The translations under genes and the position numbers were made by a program. Below the pieces are notes generated by a model, which saw only the letters and a program-made list of their open reading frames with translations, made no database searches and was not told the DNA's origin. Positions 60,402-64,000 of a stretch of DNA of 64,000 bases are shown piece after piece (the stretch's first letter is position 1; the number at the start of each line of letters is the position of its first letter). The DNA comes from Symbiodinium natans (lineage: Eukaryota; Sar; Dinophyceae; Suessiales; Symbiodiniaceae): contig CAJNDS010001546.1 of NCBI GenBank assembly GCA_905221605.1, positions 543,001 through 607,000 of the forward strand, read 5' to 3'.

Positions 60402-61794
60402 GGGAAGATCGGATAATGTGAGAAAAGTTGGCCTGCAGCTTGCAAGAAGCCCCAGTTTTCAGTTCGATGGTAGTTCATGATAGTGGCTTGGAAGCCTCTC
60501 CTTGGCATCGGAGCTCCGGTCCGGCGCGGGGGCTTTAGTAATTTAGAGATGTGTAGGGCTTGAGAATGCTTGAGAGCTTCACTGGTGCGAGTGACCCTCT
60601 CACACTGCTCACATCCCTTCTTCACTTCTCACACCTCCGCAGGCCACGAAGCGCCATGCGCCCGGTGCTAACCCTCAGTCCGTGCGCTGGTGCTTTGTTT
60701 TCTTCTGTGGTGACCAGGGGGGGTGTTTTTTCTAGTGTGTGTGTGTGAGAGAGAATTAAGTGGTCTTGTCCCAACGTTAGGATGTGGCCCGGAGTCTTTG
60801 AGGCCCGCAATTCTCCAACACGCTGGCTCTTTTCTGTAAGAGTTTGGAAGTCTTTCTCTGGCCACTGAGGCATCGGACCCACTGGAGCTCACAGCCTCCA
60901 ATGCTAGCGAATTCCCAATCCCTATAGATGCTCGACCCCAACCTTGATACCCACCGAATGCACAACCGTGACCCCTTGATAATGCAGAGAGGCAGCAGAT
61001 CCGGATGATATGGAGGACCTAGCTGGGGCAGCTATAGGGCACGAAGCCCGACAGCTGAAATGAAAAGCTATACCATGCTGAGAGTATGCTGACCATGCTC
61101 AGCTTGTCAACATGACCACCCTGTTCCTGCACCGTCTCGTCCATTGAAAAACATGGTTTTTTCAATTGCGGCATGAGCGATATTCGATTGCGTTTTTTGG
61201 GTTTTTGTTCAAAGCATGGTATAGCTCCGTACAGCTCCAGAACTTTGGGTCCCGTCCGCAAGCCCGAATCCGGCTCTATCAATATCATGATCAAAGATGC
61301 CCGACAACTCAAGAGTCATCTCTGATTCGGAGGGCCCAGGGCCAAGATATCGGACGCATGTTTCCTTTGAGTTCTACAGGTATATATAATATGATTATAG
61401 TATACAATTCAGTATAAACGAGAAAGCATACAAGTTACGTAAGTTCTACAGAGGACCTCCTGCGGCACGTCCGCCGTGGTGTCGAGGCAGGGTCGCTCGG
61501 GGAGTTTGTTTCGAGTTAAATAGGAAGCACTTCGTCCTGTACGTTCAGTTTGTGACCCGTGTTCCTGCCGTTCACATGAAGCGAGTACGTTGGTGTGGCG
61601 GTGGAACTTACAACAAGAAAAGGGCATCCGAAAGATTGAATTGTTTTCGGTCTTCTAGGTTCATTTTCGGTCTTCTAGGTTCAAGCGTTTACTTGAGCAC
61701 GTGAAGAACATTGTTCTTTTCAGGTTGATGCATGGGCAGGAAAGTCCACTGAATCACAGCCCGAATTTACTCGGTCCCCATCCTCTTCCCTTCA
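60402..61794. other. no gene seen
   Basis: Unique DNA. A 20 bp direct tandem repeat at 61644-61683 (TTTTCGGTCTTCTAGGTTCA) contains an acceptor-like TCTTCTAG. Confidence 0.35.
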
Positions 61795-61913
61795 CAACAC
61801 ACGCCCACCCACACCCCCCCCACACTGCCACAACCACACCCCCACACCCCCACAGCCCCACAGCCCCACACACCCCACACACCCCACACACCCCACACAC
61901 ACACCCCACACAC

Positions 61914-61949
<36 letters not shown>

Positions 61950-63178
61950 ACACACACCACACACACCACACACACAACACACACCACACACACCACACAC
62001 ACCACACACACCACACACACCACACACACCACACACACCACACACACCACACACACCACACACACCACACACACCACACACACCACACACACCACACACA
62101 CCACACACACCACACACACCACACACACCACACACACCACACACACCACACACACCACACACACCACACACACCACACACACCACACACACCACACACAC
62201 CACACACACCACACACACCACACACACCACACACACCACACCCAGCACGCGCAGCACGCGCAGCACGCGCACCACGCGCACCACGCGCACCACGCGCACC
62301 CCGCGCACCACGCGCACCACGCGCACCCCGCGCACCACGCGCACCACGCGCGCCACGCACACCACGCGCACCATGCGCACCATGCGCACCACGCGCACGC
62401 ACGCGCACACGCACGCGCACACGCACACGAACACACGCGCACGCACACGCACAAGCACACCCACACCCACACCCACACGCACACCCACACCCACAGGCTC
62501 ACGCACACGCACACGCACACGCACACGCACACGCACACGCAAACGCAAACGCACACGCACACGCCACACCGCACACGCACACGCACCCCCACACTATTCA
62601 CACACACACACACACCAGACACACAGACACACACACACACACAGAGAACACACACACCCCACAGAGATACACACACCCACACCACAGAGACCGAGACACA
62701 CAGAGACACACACACACAGCACACACCCAACACACCAACACACACACACACACAGACAGACACGCACACAAGCACACACTCACACACACCACACACACAC
62801 CACAAAACACACAAGGCACGCACACCACAACACCACACACACACACACACACAAACACACAACCACCAACCACACACACACACACACACACACACAACCA
62901 CACGGCGCAAACAAAACACACAACCACCACCGCACACACACGCACACAAACACACAACCACACCACACATCCTCCAAACACACACAACCACACACCCAAC
63001 AACACACACTTCACCAACACACAACCACACACACACACACACACACACAACCACACACACACACACACACCACACACACACACCACCACCACCCAACCCC
63101 CACACCACACACAAACCCACACACACACACACCACACCCACACCACAGCACACACACACACACACCACACACAACCAA

Positions 63179-63231
<53 letters not shown>

Positions 63232-63509
63232 ACACACACACACACACACAACCCACACACACACACACACAACCACCACACACCACCACACACACCACAC
63301 CCACCACACACACCCACACACCCACACACACACACACACACACCCACACACAACACACACCAGACAGCAGACACAGACACACAGACCACAGACCTACAGA
63401 CCCAGACACAGACACAGACACAGACACAGACCAGACACCTACACAGACACAGACACAGACACGACACATACACAGACACAGACACAGACACCGACACAGA
63501 TCACAGACA

Positions 63510-63559
<50 letters not shown>

Positions 63560-64000
63560 ACACACCCACACTAAAACCCACCCACCCACCCACCCACCCA
63601 CCCACCCACCCACCCACCCACCCACCCACCCACCCACCCACGCACACACGCACTCAACGCACGCACGCACACGCACTCACTCACTCACGCACGCACGCAC
63701 GCCACCTGCCCTCGCCCGCCCGCGCCGCGCCCCGCGCCCACGCCCACCCACGCAACCGCCCACGGCCCCGCCCTCACCCACGCACCCACGGCACGCACGC
63801 AACAAGCATGGCACGCACGGCACGCACACGCAACGCACCACGCACCGCACGCACCGCACGCACCCGCACCGCACGCACCACGCACACGCACGCACGCACC
63901 GCACGCACCGCAACCGCACGCAGCGCACCACTGCGCACCGCACGCACCTCACACCGCACGCACCGCACGCAACGCACCGCACTCACCGCACGCACCGCAC
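61795..64000. repeat. CA-rich compound satellite running off the window
   Basis: Blocks in order: CACCCCACAC (61795-61920), 9 bp CCACACACA (about 61945-62240), 9 bp GCGCACCAC (about 62241-62400), GCACAC and CCACAC (to about 62600), CA with many variants (to about 63570), CCCA (about 63578-63640) and GCAC/CGCACGCAC (to 64000). The + strand has almost no T, so long - strand frames (CGV and VCV types) are artefacts. Confidence 0.96.

Noticed and set aside
61795-64000. Long - strand ORFs of CGV or VCV type
   Set aside because: Artefact of a CA-rich satellite lacking T on the + strand.

Overview
The window looks like nuclear DNA of a dinoflagellate, most likely Symbiodiniaceae-like. This rests on: one very long GC-rich retroelement reading frame at the left edge; about 55 kb of gene-poor DNA full of microsatellites and 9-13 bp minisatellites; short exon-like open stretches bounded by AG acceptors and GT or GC donors; interstitial TTTAGGG-type repeats (the telomere repeat of dinoflagellates and plants); and a possible degenerate spliced-leader-like motif. 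Nothing looks bacterial: there are no operons, ribosome binding sites or CRISPR arrays. Genus-level placement is inference.

Bases 1-9087 are one uninterrupted + strand frame, open at the window edge. It holds two modules. Module A (1 to about 3710) is pol-like: H2C2 zinc finger, D,D35E integrase core, a degenerate methyltransferase-like region, then a Ty3-like reverse transcriptase with YVDD that stops without a recognisable RNase H. An in-frame stretch of unlike composition (3711-4332) follows, with internal direct repeats. Module B (own ATG at 4333, stop at 9087) carries a Tpt1/KptA-type RNA 2'-phosphotransferase domain, a C2H2 finger, two RanBP2-type fingers, a basic KG-rich linker, a membrane segment, a SWIM finger and a phospholipase D/Nuc-type HKD domain. 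The Tpt1 domain in a retroelement frame is the most unusual protein-level observation.

Bases 9088-64000 have no long gene. I see scattered short candidate exons, all weakly supported. The best are a three-exon NTF2/SnoaL-like gene end (38979-39629), a four-exon model with consistent phases and a signal-peptide-like start (20606-21650), a Cys-rich exon pair (51233-51624), and a broken Q/P-rich coding relic containing about 39 CAG units (15440-16950). Small ATG-initiated ORFs at 33320 and 54957 have AG acceptors about 20 bases upstream, where spliced-leader addition would occur.

Repeat DNA dominates. It includes a 415 bp tandem duplication with G/C hairpins (10.37-11.2 kb), a 135 bp MITE with 25 bp terminal inverted repeats and a 5 bp target duplication whose empty site is present nearby (31070-31204), a 1.4 kb TG-rich higher-order array (46.26-47.64 kb), a 28 bp perfect palindrome (47997-48024), and a CA-rich array filling the last 2.2 kb.
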